From the IMG/VR virus record IMGVR_UViG_3300021371_000023, positions 1 through 52,743 of that record: a stretch of 52,743 nucleotides of DNA. One strand, 5' to 3'. This DNA is from a virus. Below, piece after piece: positions 1 to 9,319 of the stretch. Each line of letters begins with the position of its first letter. The stretch's first letter is position 1. Position numbers and translations under genes: made by a program. The notes beneath the pieces are model-generated. The model worked only from the letters and a program-made list of their open reading frames with translations. It ran no database searches and was not told the DNA's origin.

Positions 1-1
1 G

Positions 2-409
2 ACTAAGATTATTTACAGGCATCCTGTATACGTCTATGCGAACACGAGCGCAACAGTTAGCGATATAGCATCACTTATTAGCACAGGCAACCAAGTGAGA
101 ACACTTCTGGACGCTGACCCTAATGAGCCATCACAAACCATTACTTTTGCTTGCAGCAGTAATACTGCGGATACTACTAAGTACACTTATTTAATTATTC
201 CGAGTATCTTTACAGCTACAGAAATAGCTGCTACTACTAGCGGCTTAGGGGTTGCTGATTACACGGATAGTTTTGTCTTGTACGACAACAGTGGTAACGG
301 ATTCAACCAAACAGCAGGAACTGCTACAAGAAATTACAATGTTTATAGGTCTATTCAGACCGGAGCATTTGATGACGATATTGATTTAACAATCACTCTT
401 ACTACATAA
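2..409 (+). CDS. Tail fibre / receptor-binding protein, C-terminal part (5' end outside window)
   Basis: The reading frame is open from base 2 to the TAA at 407-409, so this is the end of a gene that starts before the window; the internal TTG/GTG codons are not needed as starts. The 135 visible residues are rich in Thr, Ser, Asn and aromatic residues, as in phage fibre tips. The segment containing YTYLIIPSIF and the last stretch around YNVYRSIQTGAFD match in layout the end of the next protein (FTWIAYPAGL, then YEVYCSNAPAAFD), so both seem to end in the same tip domain. That domain type is common at the ends of phage fibres and would contact the host surface. It stops 3 bases before the next ATG. 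The fibre role is inferred from the paralogy and the neighbours. Confidence 0.7.
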   Translation, partial: TKIIYRHPVYVYANTSATVSDIASLISTGNQVRTLLDADPNEPSQTITFACSSNTADTTKYTYLIIPSIFTATEIAATTSGLGVADYTDSFVLYDNSGNGFNQTAGTATRNYNVYRSIQTGAFDDDIDLTITLTT

Positions 410-412
410 GCT

Positions 413-2104
413 ATGGCAATTAAATTCGGAGATAAACTAGAGAATCAAAACTCGGCTTATCCTATTGTAGATGCTACAAGTGGGGTCAATTTAAAAGGTG
501 TTATTTTTTCTGACGGCCTTCCAGGTGCGGCTGAATTCCCTAATGCTAGGGCAAACGGTACTATTTTAGTAGACACTACTAACGACAAGGTATACGTATA
601 TCAGAATTCAGACGTTGGTAATGAGGCTTGGTCTACTGCAGCTAACTGGACAGAAGTGGCTTTGGGAACGGCTGAGTCGGTATTAGACGATGTAATTAAC
701 TACAGTATTGGATCAAACACATTTGGTACAATCAGTGGTACCGGCACTTTGGGAGCTGCAGGCGATAGTGCACTAGACCTCATTTTATCAGTTTTAGTTA
801 GCTACCAAGCGCCTACAACCTCGTTTACGAATGGGGCTCTCACAGCCATTCCGTATGATGATGCTATTCAAAGCAACATTAGCAGGACGATTAGTTTCAA
901 CGTTGTCAATAGCAACTACACTGTAATTAGTGGCAGCAATTACACTATTGCTAGTGTGGTGTTACAACGTAAGCTAACGACACAAGCGGATTCTAGTTAC
1001 ACAACTATAGCAAGTAGTGCTGGTAGTCCGGCTGCATTTACATCAGGCACATTTGATAATTTGAATGATACTTCTGATGGCTCAGAGACGTTTACCTTTA
1101 CGGATACGCTAGCTACTACTGCGAATCAGGAAGCTGACTTTCAGTATCGAGTCATTGTTACACCGAATGATGGCACCGGCTCTGCTACGACTACTGTAAG
1201 TATTGAGGGAGCAAGTAGTAATAAGGGATACGTAACAGTTACGGACTACGCGGCTCCTACGCTACAAAGTATTACTGTAGCCCGGCAAGATACTGGTCTT
1301 GCAACTAATGAGGCTGATGATACTCGCGAGTTTGGCAACGTAGCATCAAAGTTGGACTTTCAACTAAAATGCAATACTCCTCTTGTTCCTATTACACAGG
1401 CACTAGTACGGCGGAGTTACGATAACTCTAGTTGGAGTACAATCCGTACTATATCTGGTTTGAATGTGACTAATACAAGTACATACAAGTTTTATGACTC
1501 TATAGCCGTTACGGATAACAATGTTACGGGCTTAGATAACACCCCTTCTGGCTACACAGATGTTAGTACCGCTATACAAGTAGCAGACACTGATGAGGCT
1601 CGCATTTACTACCAGGTAAGAATTACTGACGCACTAGGCAATACGGAGATTGCTCTTGACGACATTACATTCCGTTGGCCTTCTATTGTAGGATATAACT
1701 CTACGGATGGTACTGAGTTTGATAGTAGTGATGATGCATCAATGAACCAGGTGCTAGATGATATTCGAGACAGTAGCGGGAACTCTCCCAACAGCAGTTC
1801 ATATGCACAGTATGAGTTTATAGGCACGGGGGATACGGGTGAACCAGACTTTGGAAGTGCAGTAAGTGTTACTTCTCCTGATGGTATGTTTACATGGATT
1901 GCATATCCTGCGGGATTGAATGAACTGGATAGCTTTCAGGTACCGGGGGGTTCAAACTTATTCAACGCTTTTTCCAACGGTTCTAATTTGTACAAATCGC
2001 TAACTGTTGATTTTGAATCATACTTCGGTATTACTAATACAGCTTACGAAGTTTATTGCTCTAATGCTCCAGCTGCATTTGATGGCACTTTCCTCATCAA
2101 CTAA
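413..2104 (+). CDS. Tail fibre protein with shared N-terminal anchor and C-terminal tip domain
   Basis: A 563-residue protein of low-complexity, beta-rich character (Thr, Ser, Asn, Asp throughout), likely a trimeric fibre. Residues 1-40 (beginning MAIKFGDKLENQNSAYPI) resemble the start of the protein at 4838, and both later carry NWTEVAL; this probably is the segment that docks on the tail. The middle has Ig-like or Fn3-like beta segments (around VTDYAAPTLQSITVARQ). The final 130 residues repeat the tip-domain pattern seen in the preceding gene. It lies 3 bases after the previous stop and 11 before the next start. No enzyme motif is visible. Receptor binding is inferred from architecture and context. 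Confidence 0.7.
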   Translation: MAIKFGDKLENQNSAYPIVDATSGVNLKGVIFSDGLPGAAEFPNARANGTILVDTTNDKVYVYQNSDVGNEAWSTAANWTEVALGTAESVLDDVINYSIGSNTFGTISGTGTLGAAGDSALDLILSVLVSYQAPTTSFTNGALTAIPYDDAIQSNISRTISFNVVNSNYTVISGSNYTIASVVLQRKLTTQADSSYTTIASSAGSPAAFTSGTFDNLNDTSDGSETFTFTDTLATTANQEADFQYRVIVTPNDGTGSATTTVSIEGASSNKGYVTVTDYAAPTLQSITVARQDTGLATNEADDTREFGNVASKLDFQLKCNTPLVPITQALVRRSYDNSSWSTIRTISGLNVTNTSTYKFYDSIAVTDNNVTGLDNTPSGYTDVSTAIQVADTDEARIYYQVRITDALGNTEIALDDITFRWPSIVGYNSTDGTEFDSSDDASMNQVLDDIRDSSGNSPNSSSYAQYEFIGTGDTGEPDFGSAVSVTSPDGMFTWIAYPAGLNELDSFQVPGGSNLFNAFSNGSNLYKSLTVDFESYFGITNTAYEVYCSNAPAAFDGTFLIN

Positions 2105-2115
2105 GTTTTATAGCC

Positions 2116-4443
2116 ATGCCATTATTTAATCCAGATATACTCCTCCACCAAGCAGCCGGTAAAGCGGTTATTGATACGGATAAGGCACGTGGAGGCCTGC
2201 GCTCTGCAATAGACGATTGGACAGATCTATTCGGAACCTACACCGACCCAGGCGGCAATACTAAGTATGTATTTCAAGATGAGCATACAAATGCTTCTCC
2301 AGGATGGCTGAAGCCGTACTCTACTATGTTTTACGTAGCAGATGGTCGTGCTTTGGTGCAAGACGATAATGCTGGTGCCAACTTTATCCAGCTTAATACA
2401 GGTACCGGAGTCTACGATACGGGTGGGACTAAGTTTGTAGTAGATAGTAGTGGTAGTGCAGAACCAGAGTATTGGGTCTTGGTAGACATTACTGATGTTG
2501 GGGGATCAGGCAGTGGAACCGATAAGCTTCCAACGTTTACTATCGGTGGGACAAGTGGTAGCTTTACGGCAGTACCAGCAGGTTACGAGAAGCTGAATGT
2601 AGTTACTCAAGCAGCGTCGAATGTAGATGGCTTTACATCACTTGTACTGGAAGACGAGGACGGTGATACCCTTAACATAGCTAATGGAGGAACCGTAAAG
2701 ATAACTGGAGCCAGTGCAGTTACCACGAATCTCGTTAGTCCTGGTGGCGAGGATTCGTTACTGATTTCTGTTGATAATGCCACAAACGAGGTCTCTGGTT
2801 TAGTTCAGCTGTTTGATAATGCCGTGCAAACTGTAGCTGCCAACGCCGTTAGTACAACATCAAGTCGTACTTATGGGGTACAGTTCAACTCTGATGACCA
2901 ACTTGTAGTAAATGTTCCATGGACATCTAATTCAGGCACAGTAACAGAAGTCACTTCTGCAACCGGAAACCAGCTTACTGTAGCGAATGGCACAACTACG
3001 CCTGCGCTTACTATTGTCACCGGTGCTGTAGCAGATAATGGAACTTCCCTGGCTACAGGAGACCAGATTTATGACTTCGTTGTTGGCTATGCAGATCCTA
3101 TAGGAACGGATAACTCAGCGGATGTTTCGTTTAACTCTACCATAACGGATGTACTGACACTCTCTAATCAGGCTGTTTCCGCGACTGACCCAGGCGATGA
3201 GGATGTTATTGCGGGTTGGGATCATTCTGGGAACAAGTTTACGTACTTAAGTGCGGCTGATGTTCGAGCTGCCATTAGTGTCGATGTGGCAGGAACAGAT
3301 AACTCAACTGATGTAACTCTGGCATCAGTAACGAGTAACTACCTGACGCTTAATGACCAGCAAATTACAGCAGGCACTGTCCCTGTAACCTTAGGAGGTA
3401 CAGGTCTAACAACAATCGCTGCCGGGTCTTTGTTGCAAGCTTCCACTGCCGATACAATTACTGCATTGACAGGTGGATCTGGTGAAGATGGCTATTTGCT
3501 TTCGTATGACCATTCGAGTACTGCTTTTCAGTTAGTAGCGGCTACAGCAACCGCTAACGACTCAGAAATCACACTTAGTGGAGGTACGGGAATCAATTTT
3601 AGCAACACGTTTACTACTAACCAAAGTGCCGCCGAAACAATCAACGTAACTCTTGATGATCCGCTTGTAGACATAGCAGGGTTAAACGGCACTGGATTAT
3701 TGAGCATTGCTGGTACAGACGTTACTATCGACACAACCACATACTTGACTGGCACTGATATCTCTACGTTTATAGACAACATTGATGTTACAGAAGCCAC
3801 CGCCGTCGCACACAAGGTGGTTCTGACTACAGCTGCTGCAGATGGCACTATTACTGAGGTGCAAATCGATACTGCTGATCTTACCTACACACCTTCAGGT
3901 GATACTGACAGAGGAAAGCTGACTACTGGCGACTTGCTTGTTAAAGGTGACTTTACTGTGCTTGGTGCAGGTACTGTAATCAATCTTCAGCAGGAGAATG
4001 TCTATGTCAAAGACGCTCTAATTACGCTAGGTATTACTGATGCAGATATTGGTACCGTTGACGGTACAGCTGCAGCTGTTGACGTAGGTTTAGAAGCTTA
4101 CAAGCAAGGTTATGATGGTGCTGTATCTCCTACTCTTGTCTACGACATATCTGCAGATTACTGGGCTATAAACAATAAGGACCATAGTGCCAGTGCGCTT
4201 ACTAGAATTGCTAGAACATTTAAAACTGCACACACTATTGTAGAAGGTAACGTAACTGCTGGTTATTTCGAGATAACACATAACCTAAACCACGAGGATA
4301 TCATAGTTCAGGTCAGAGACAACGTGACAGATCAAGGACTTGTGATATTTAAGTATCAGACAATGGATGAGCAAACAGTTCGCATTTCAATCGGAGGCGG
4401 AGTTGCAGTAGGCGACGTATTCAATATAGTTATTGTAGGTTGA
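2116..4443 (+). CDS. Large repetitive tail fibre protein
   Basis: A 775-residue protein made mostly of short beta-strand units rich in Thr, Ser, Gly, Asp and Val. Two adjacent units near residues 330 and 393 begin GTDNSADVS and GTDNSTDVT and continue with similar strands, so part of the shaft is built from repeats. The final 70 residues (KTAHTIVEGNVTAGYFEI onward) look like the compact C-terminal adhesin domain found on many fibres of marine phages. The N-terminus differs from the neighbouring fibres. No catalytic motif is seen. It sits in an array of fibre genes of the same strand and is probably a shaft or side-fibre component. Confidence 0.7.
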   Translation: MPLFNPDILLHQAAGKAVIDTDKARGGLRSAIDDWTDLFGTYTDPGGNTKYVFQDEHTNASPGWLKPYSTMFYVADGRALVQDDNAGANFIQLNTGTGVYDTGGTKFVVDSSGSAEPEYWVLVDITDVGGSGSGTDKLPTFTIGGTSGSFTAVPAGYEKLNVVTQAASNVDGFTSLVLEDEDGDTLNIANGGTVKITGASAVTTNLVSPGGEDSLLISVDNATNEVSGLVQLFDNAVQTVAANAVSTTSSRTYGVQFNSDDQLVVNVPWTSNSGTVTEVTSATGNQLTVANGTTTPALTIVTGAVADNGTSLATGDQIYDFVVGYADPIGTDNSADVSFNSTITDVLTLSNQAVSATDPGDEDVIAGWDHSGNKFTYLSAADVRAAISVDVAGTDNSTDVTLASVTSNYLTLNDQQITAGTVPVTLGGTGLTTIAAGSLLQASTADTITALTGGSGEDGYLLSYDHSSTAFQLVAATATANDSEITLSGGTGINFSNTFTTNQSAAETINVTLDDPLVDIAGLNGTGLLSIAGTDVTIDTTTYLTGTDISTFIDNIDVTEATAVAHKVVLTTAAADGTITEVQIDTADLTYTPSGDTDRGKLTTGDLLVKGDFTVLGAGTVINLQQENVYVKDALITLGITDADIGTVDGTAAAVDVGLEAYKQGYDGAVSPTLVYDISADYWAINNKDHSASALTRIARTFKTAHTIVEGNVTAGYFEITHNLNHEDIIVQVRDNVTDQGLVIFKYQTMDEQTVRISIGGGVAVGDVFNIVIVG
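3102..3375 (+). repeat. Two diverged repeat units inside the 775-residue fibre gene
   Basis: Units start at about 3102 and 3292. They encode GTDNSADVSFNSTITDVLTL and GTDNSTDVTLASVTSNYLTL and are each followed by a similar strand (SNQAV / NDQQI). The DNA shares ggaac-gataactca at the start and then diverges, so the similarity is mainly at protein level, as expected for structural repeats of a fibre shaft. Confidence 0.55.
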
Positions 4444-4473
4444 TGTATATTAGCATACCAAAGAATAGTATTT

Positions 4474-4857
4474 ATGTTACTCAAAGAATGCATCAACGTT
4501 TTTCGTGCCTTTCAGCAAATCAGCACTAATACACTTCCACTCAAAACAAGTTGGATGCTGGCTCAGAATATCTCAAAGCTTAAGCCTGTAGTAGAGCTAT
4601 TCGAAGAGCAGCGGGAGACTCACATCGCAGTTCTAAAAACCAAGGCGTCTACAGATGCAAAGGGAGAACCAGAAGTAAGTGAAGAAGATGCTGCGGCATT
4701 TCGTGATCAAGTAGAGGATCTTTTAAATACGGAACAGAAAATCCGTTTGAAGAAGGTCACTCTTATTGATGATGGCACTTTGACGATTGAGCCTAATGTC
4801 CTTCTTGCAGCTATGGACTACTTAATCGTAAAAGAAGATGCCGATAAAGCTAGCTGA
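4474..4857 (+). CDS. Small helical protein of unknown function in the fibre cluster
   Basis: A 127-residue, mostly alpha-helical, charged protein, unlike the beta-rich fibres on both sides. The layout (helix with LPLKTSWMLAQNISKLKPVV, then a long charged helix, then a short beta end with DDGTLTIEP) faintly resembles small phage proteins such as DUF1617, which pair long helices with a C-terminal strand region; I do not consider that a firm match. It overlaps the next fibre gene by 20 bases, which suggests translational coupling. It could be a fibre assembly chaperone or a minor tail protein. Confidence 0.55.
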   Translation: MLLKECINVFRAFQQISTNTLPLKTSWMLAQNISKLKPVVELFEEQRETHIAVLKTKASTDAKGEPEVSEEDAAAFRDQVEDLLNTEQKIRLKKVTLIDDGTLTIEPNVLLAAMDYLIVKEDADKAS

Positions 4858-6394
4858 TGTAATTGAGAATGCTAATTCTGATTATCCTGTTCTGGACAGC
4901 TCCATTGCTGCTACAACTGGAGGCGCCATTAAGGGGTTTGGGATATTTAGAACTACTTCTGCGCGCAACCTTGTGCCAGAAAGTAAAAGATGCTATGGCT
5001 ATGTTGCTGTAGTTCTATATGCGGACGGATTAAATGGAGAGGTGTCGCCAGGGCATAGTGTCATTAATCTGAATAACAGTCCAAGCTCTAGTCAGTTAGA
5101 ATATGATGTCAATTTAGATGGGACGTACACGGCAGCGGATACGTCACTAATTTCTGGTAGAGAGGGGGTGGTAATAACGCCTCTGTCATGGTTTGGGTTC
5201 AATACTTCCGCTCGAGTATACATCTACAAAACTTATCCTTTTGGATTAAATGTAGATAGTGATGGCGAGGATTCGGTTCTTAGTTCTGCAGGTGGCGCGA
5301 CCCCAAACGTCAGTGTTGGAGATGAAGACGTTACAGGGGTGATTTCAGCAAATGATTGGACAAATGCCGATAACTGGACAGAAGTTGCGTTGTCAGGACA
5401 TTCTTACCCAAGAGTGCCAATTGATGATCTTATTACCGACGCCAATAATTACCGGTTAGCAGTAAGTAATGCATCTGATAATAAGCTTGAGGGATTAGGC
5501 GTAAATGACTTGATGGGCTGGATTCTTCAGTCAATGATTGAGGCAGTAGCAGCAGCAGGCTTAGGAACAGTAACTACGTATACTAATCCCGATACTGGAT
5601 TGGTAGGCGATTTTAATGGGGATGGGCTGGTAGGATCTGCAGATTTGTTGATCTTCCTTCAAAATTTTGGAAATACCATCCAAAGCGATGCTGCGATATT
5701 TGACGATTCCTCATATGTAATAAGCGGCTCAAGCTTTATGGATAGTCAGGGGATAAGCTATTTGATTCAGGCGGCACTAGGTGGGACCCCATGGTCAACT
5801 CCTCCTACTGCTAGTGAGCTGCAGGATGGGGGTACTGATTACCAGACGGGCTTTTTTTTCTCAGGAGCTCAAGGCGAAGCGTTGGTAGGCGCTTGGGATG
5901 TTTTTGAGAGTATTGGTAGTACTCCTGCTAATAGAAGCTTTTTTGGATTTGAACACTCAACAGATGCAGGCGCTCCTACTTTTCAAGATGGCGCAGTCAA
6001 AATTAAACTTACTGCTTGTACTGTTGTAGCATTTGGCAGGTTTGTATCTGGGGTAGTTAGCATAGGGTTGGTATTCAGAATACGCTTTAAGAATTCTTCG
6101 GGCTTCTTACTACATACTAAGTATCATCATTGGGTTGCCGACTTTTCAAATACAATCCTTACCAGTGGATCATCTGTAGACGCATTTAGCGTCATGCCCG
6201 GCGGAGGCCCATTTATCCTGGCAGACTTTGCTGACCAAAGTGCTTTAGGTGTTACAGACGCTGGAGTATCATCTAACATAGCTACTCAGACTGCCAGAAT
6301 AGAGGTAGAGTTTGACTACTATGTTCCAGATGCAACTAGCGGAGTTTTTTATAGTATAAGTCTTGCGTCAACGGTTACTTGTTCTAGCGAATAA
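4838..6394 (+). CDS. Tail fibre protein with dockerin-like calcium loop
   Basis: A 518-residue fibre-type protein. The start (MPIKLADVIENANSDYPVLD) mirrors the N-terminus of the protein at 413 and later shares NWTEVAL, so both probably dock at the same tail position. Around residues 253-280 there is a dockerin/EF-hand-like stretch, DFNGDGLVGSADLLIFLQNF, with Asp/Asn at the spacing of a calcium loop; one loop is clear, a second is not. The C-terminal 200 residues are beta-rich and could be a binding head. It overlaps the preceding gene by 20 bases and ends in TAATG with the next. Calcium binding is a prediction from the loop alone. Confidence 0.7.
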   Translation: MPIKLADVIENANSDYPVLDSSIAATTGGAIKGFGIFRTTSARNLVPESKRCYGYVAVVLYADGLNGEVSPGHSVINLNNSPSSSQLEYDVNLDGTYTAADTSLISGREGVVITPLSWFGFNTSARVYIYKTYPFGLNVDSDGEDSVLSSAGGATPNVSVGDEDVTGVISANDWTNADNWTEVALSGHSYPRVPIDDLITDANNYRLAVSNASDNKLEGLGVNDLMGWILQSMIEAVAAAGLGTVTTYTNPDTGLVGDFNGDGLVGSADLLIFLQNFGNTIQSDAAIFDDSSYVISGSSFMDSQGISYLIQAALGGTPWSTPPTASELQDGGTDYQTGFFFSGAQGEALVGAWDVFESIGSTPANRSFFGFEHSTDAGAPTFQDGAVKIKLTACTVVAFGRFVSGVVSIGLVFRIRFKNSSGFLLHTKYHHWVADFSNTILTSGSSVDAFSVMPGGGPFILADFADQSALGVTDAGVSSNIATQTARIEVEFDYYVPDATSGVFYSISLASTVTCSSE

Positions 6395-7539
6395 TGGATA
6401 GTATTAGGGTATACATTAAAAATGGTCTGGTGCTTATTAAGCCAAGCATCGGAAATCCATTCGTCTATGAGGCAGGAGATATTCTAACCGCGTCTAATAA
6501 TAGCACTCTAACCACGGGTGTAGATATTACAGACGGCACGACGTCAACAGTAATTCTTTCAGGGATAGACTATCGCCGAATATTTGATGAGTCAGGGACT
6601 GTATTAGCTGCAAGTAGAAGTGCAACAGTAACGGCCCTAAATACTCTTTTTGGGCAAAGAGTCTTAGATGACTTTGTAGTAAAAGATGACACTTCTGGGC
6701 TTACCGGCACTACAAAGATTAGACACAAAGAAGGGACAGGAGGAGCTGATAGAGATGAGGGTGGGACGTTAGAGTTAGATTTGCATAGTGCATCTATTGG
6801 CTTGTATGGCAGCTACCTAACTATTACTGAGGAAGATCTAAGTAATACTTCAGGTAAGGATGGGGCCTATGGTAGGCTACAGCTGTTCCTAGAGAATGCA
6901 GGCACACCAGTAGAGGTGCTGGACATGGAGATGAGCAATCTAGTTCAGGCTCCTGCAGTAGACCTTAACACTAGCTCCCTTGATGTCTCAGGAGATGTAA
7001 CATTCTCTAGTGCTGCAGGTACTGTAGCCTTTAGTGGTGATACTAGCGGTATCGATTACGGAGATATCTCTAACACACCTACGATACCTGGAGACCCATA
7101 CATATTAGATGGTGTCTACCTGAAAGTCGAAACTAGGGATAGTGCGTATTCTAACGATTCATACGAAGGAGATGTACTAAAGTGGGGCGCAGGTAGCTCT
7201 ATGTCTGCAGGACAGTTAAGACGTATGGGTGCTGCAGGTTCTCCTGCTGCTTCAAGATGGTCTAATGCAGATGCTGATGCAGAGTCTACAGCTTCGGGTA
7301 TGCTAGGTATTGCTTTGGGATCGAGTGCTACAACCAATGGTATGTTTATCAAAGGAGTCATTGCGTTCGCTAACAGCTTTACTCCAGGAGACACGCTTTA
7401 TGTAAGTCTTACAGCTGGAGGTATTACAAATAACATTAGCTCTTATACTACGGGTGACATAGTTCGCATAGTGGGTTATGCTATGAGCACAGGGTTGATA
7501 TACTTTGATCCTTCTGATGATTACGTAGAGCTTTCATAA
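6394..7539 (+). CDS. Tail fibre protein with a conserved C-terminal beta domain
   Basis: A 381-residue protein with a beta-rich first half (fibre shaft) and a C-terminal domain from about residue 235 that carries the pattern GQLRRMGAAGSPAASRW, then GMLGIALG, FTPGDTLYVS and GDIVRIVGYAM, ending in IYFDPSDDYVEL. This pattern is frequent at the ends of phage fibre or neck proteins and I recognise it as a common structural domain, without a known enzymatic role. The start codon overlaps the upstream stop (TAATG) and the same arrangement is used with the next gene, so the fibre genes appear translationally coupled. Confidence 0.65.
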   Translation: MDSIRVYIKNGLVLIKPSIGNPFVYEAGDILTASNNSTLTTGVDITDGTTSTVILSGIDYRRIFDESGTVLAASRSATVTALNTLFGQRVLDDFVVKDDTSGLTGTTKIRHKEGTGGADRDEGGTLELDLHSASIGLYGSYLTITEEDLSNTSGKDGAYGRLQLFLENAGTPVEVLDMEMSNLVQAPAVDLNTSSLDVSGDVTFSSAAGTVAFSGDTSGIDYGDISNTPTIPGDPYILDGVYLKVETRDSAYSNDSYEGDVLKWGAGSSMSAGQLRRMGAAGSPAASRWSNADADAESTASGMLGIALGSSATTNGMFIKGVIAFANSFTPGDTLYVSLTAGGITNNISSYTTGDIVRIVGYAMSTGLIYFDPSDDYVELS

Positions 7540-8537
7540 TGGCTATTGAGAAAATAAATTCTTTAGCTCTAAGTTCAATTGCCGAGATTAACAGCACGGC
7601 TAAAGCAAGCATTGCAAAGTTTAATGGGTCTGAGGCTGCATCGGTATCCTTAACTGACTATGTAAGTAGTGGGCTAGAAATGCATTTTAATGCAGGAGAT
7701 GAGAACAGCTATAACTCGTCTACAACCCCAAGTACATGGACGGATATAAGCTCCAACGGATATAGCATGACCCTTAACAATGGTCCGACTGAGCCTAACG
7801 CAGGGGACAACTACATACAGTTTGATGGAGTCGATGACTACGGGGAGATAAGTGTTCCTTCAACGGACTACTTTTATGGGGAAGGTTCAGCCTCTGGTGG
7901 TAGCGAAACACACGATCAGGATCAATACAGCTTCGTAGCTGTCTTTTCTTTTCCTGAAGATGGCAGCACAGGGTATATAGTAAGCGACGCATACTGCGGC
8001 TTGGCAAGTAGGCGAAGAAGGCAAACCTATTCTTCCTCTACTAGAGGAGTCCTCCTAAGATTTAGTCTTTACGGGTTTCAGCATAGTAATTACTATGGCG
8101 CTCTTGCTTCAATGAAGCCTCCTAGCAATATGTCAACTTACTTTCATTACAATAGTAGTCGAAGTCAGTACGAACTAAAGCCCGACACTAAGGTTCATGT
8201 TGCTTTTACCGTTGACCTTACCTCTAGCACAACCAACAATTTTAATTGCTACATCAATGGGCAAACGTTTACTGCTACTGCATCTACTGGAGGAAGTAAT
8301 CTTAGTGGATCTAGCTTGAACCTGACTTACGATACAACAAGCCAGATTAAAGACGGTAGCCAGTATTGGCATCATGGGGTGATGCCACTAAATACTACAT
8401 ACAATGGCAACCCCGTAGTTGGCAATAACAAACTGTCTACGAATACCTACGAGCTGATGATGTACAACAGAGTGTTGACTGCGGCAGAGGTCGAGCAGAA
8501 CTTTGACGCATACGTCGATAGATACGGATCGATATGA
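7539..8537 (+). CDS. LamG/concanavalin A-like lectin tail protein
   Basis: A 332-residue protein. After a short Ser/Ala/Ile-rich leader (residues 1-35, with the INS and IAEIN pattern common on fibre-tip proteins), a LamG-like jelly-roll follows: LEMHFNAGDENSYN, the strand DNYIQFDGVDDYGEI, a central long insertion with many Ser and Tyr, and the typical end ELMMYNRVLTAAEVEQNFDA. LamG domains bind sugars or proteins, so this is a candidate host-glycan adhesin. No glycosidase catalytic motif is evident. TAATG coupling upstream and ATGA overlap downstream place it in the fibre operon. Confidence 0.8.
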   Translation: MAIEKINSLALSSIAEINSTAKASIAKFNGSEAASVSLTDYVSSGLEMHFNAGDENSYNSSTTPSTWTDISSNGYSMTLNNGPTEPNAGDNYIQFDGVDDYGEISVPSTDYFYGEGSASGGSETHDQDQYSFVAVFSFPEDGSTGYIVSDAYCGLASRRRRQTYSSSTRGVLLRFSLYGFQHSNYYGALASMKPPSNMSTYFHYNSSRSQYELKPDTKVHVAFTVDLTSSTTNNFNCYINGQTFTATASTGGSNLSGSSLNLTYDTTSQIKDGSQYWHHGVMPLNTTYNGNPVVGNNKLSTNTYELMMYNRVLTAAEVEQNFDAYVDRYGSI

Positions 8538-8800
8538 TTATACCTGAAGAAAGACGATATTTTTTTATTGACTCCTTAGATGTCGATGAAATTGATTTCA
8601 CTAAGGTTTTAGAGTCGAGAGATAAACTTTCGTATCGTAGTGATGGTCTCTACTTTATCATAAAGATTGATATTAATAACTACACGCCAATAACCAGAAA
8701 TCCTTATCTGGGACCATATACTCATGACGAGGTTAAAGTGGAGTTAAATGAAGTTGACTGGCCTTCATCTGACTTTCTAGACACTGATTTTTTGGTGTAA
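8534..8800 (+). CDS. Small acidic protein of unknown function
   Basis: An 88-residue acidic protein starting in an ATGA overlap with the lectin gene. It has alternating beta-type and charged segments and no signal peptide or membrane segment. I do not recognise it. The position between the lectin-like tail protein and the DUF5675/holin group suggests a tail or lysis accessory role, which is only positional inference. Confidence 0.55.
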   Translation: MIIPEERRYFFIDSLDVDEIDFTKVLESRDKLSYRSDGLYFIIKIDINNYTPITRNPYLGPYTHDEVKVELNEVDWPSSDFLDTDFLV

Positions 8801-8812
8801 CCCTCTCAACAC

Positions 8813-9319
8813 ATGAAACTTTTACTTCAACGAATCTCTTCAAACAGAGACAGTACACTAGGGGTATTGTACATGAATACTTTAAGTACTTACGAGATAG
8901 GCACGAGGGTTTTTAAGTTTCTCTGTTTTACTCTTGAGGATGAGTATAGAGAGACTAAAGTGTATGGAGAAACACGAATACCTCAAGGGATATATGATGT
9001 GTGTTTAAAGCAGACTGGAGGTTTTCATGATCGGTACCGCACACGCTTTCTTAAAATCCACAAGGGTATGCTTCACTTGCAAAACGTTCCTGGCTTTACT
9101 GACATTCTTGTTCATTGTGGCAATACTGACGAGCACACTGCTGGTTGTCTTCTGCTGGGCTACCGACCTGCGTTAGTGCAAGGAGGAGAGTTTGAGTTGC
9201 ACAATAGTACTCAAGCATACAACGCTGTTTATCCCGCCATCGCTCAAGCCTTAGAAAAGGGAGAGCATGTAGAAATTGAAATCCAAAACTTTGATGAAGG
9301 TTACAAACACATGGGGTAA
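8813..9319 (+). CDS. DUF5675 family protein
   Basis: A 168-residue protein with the DUF5675 pattern: early LLLQRISSNRDSTLGVLY, then FTLEDEYRETKVYGETRIPQG (split across residues 39-59), then RFLKIHKGMLHLQNVPGF and the signature LVHCGNTDEHTAGCLLLG at about 99-116 with conserved His101, Asn104, His108 and Cys112. The family is widespread in phages of Bacteroidota and its function is not established; the His/Cys cluster suggests an enzyme, possibly acting on the cell wall, because it lies just before a holin. That last point is inference. The end overlaps a small ORF starting at 9294. Confidence 0.75.
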   Translation: MKLLLQRISSNRDSTLGVLYMNTLSTYEIGTRVFKFLCFTLEDEYRETKVYGETRIPQGIYDVCLKQTGGFHDRYRTRFLKIHKGMLHLQNVPGFTDILVHCGNTDEHTAGCLLLGYRPALVQGGEFELHNSTQAYNAVYPAIAQALEKGEHVEIEIQNFDEGYKHMG

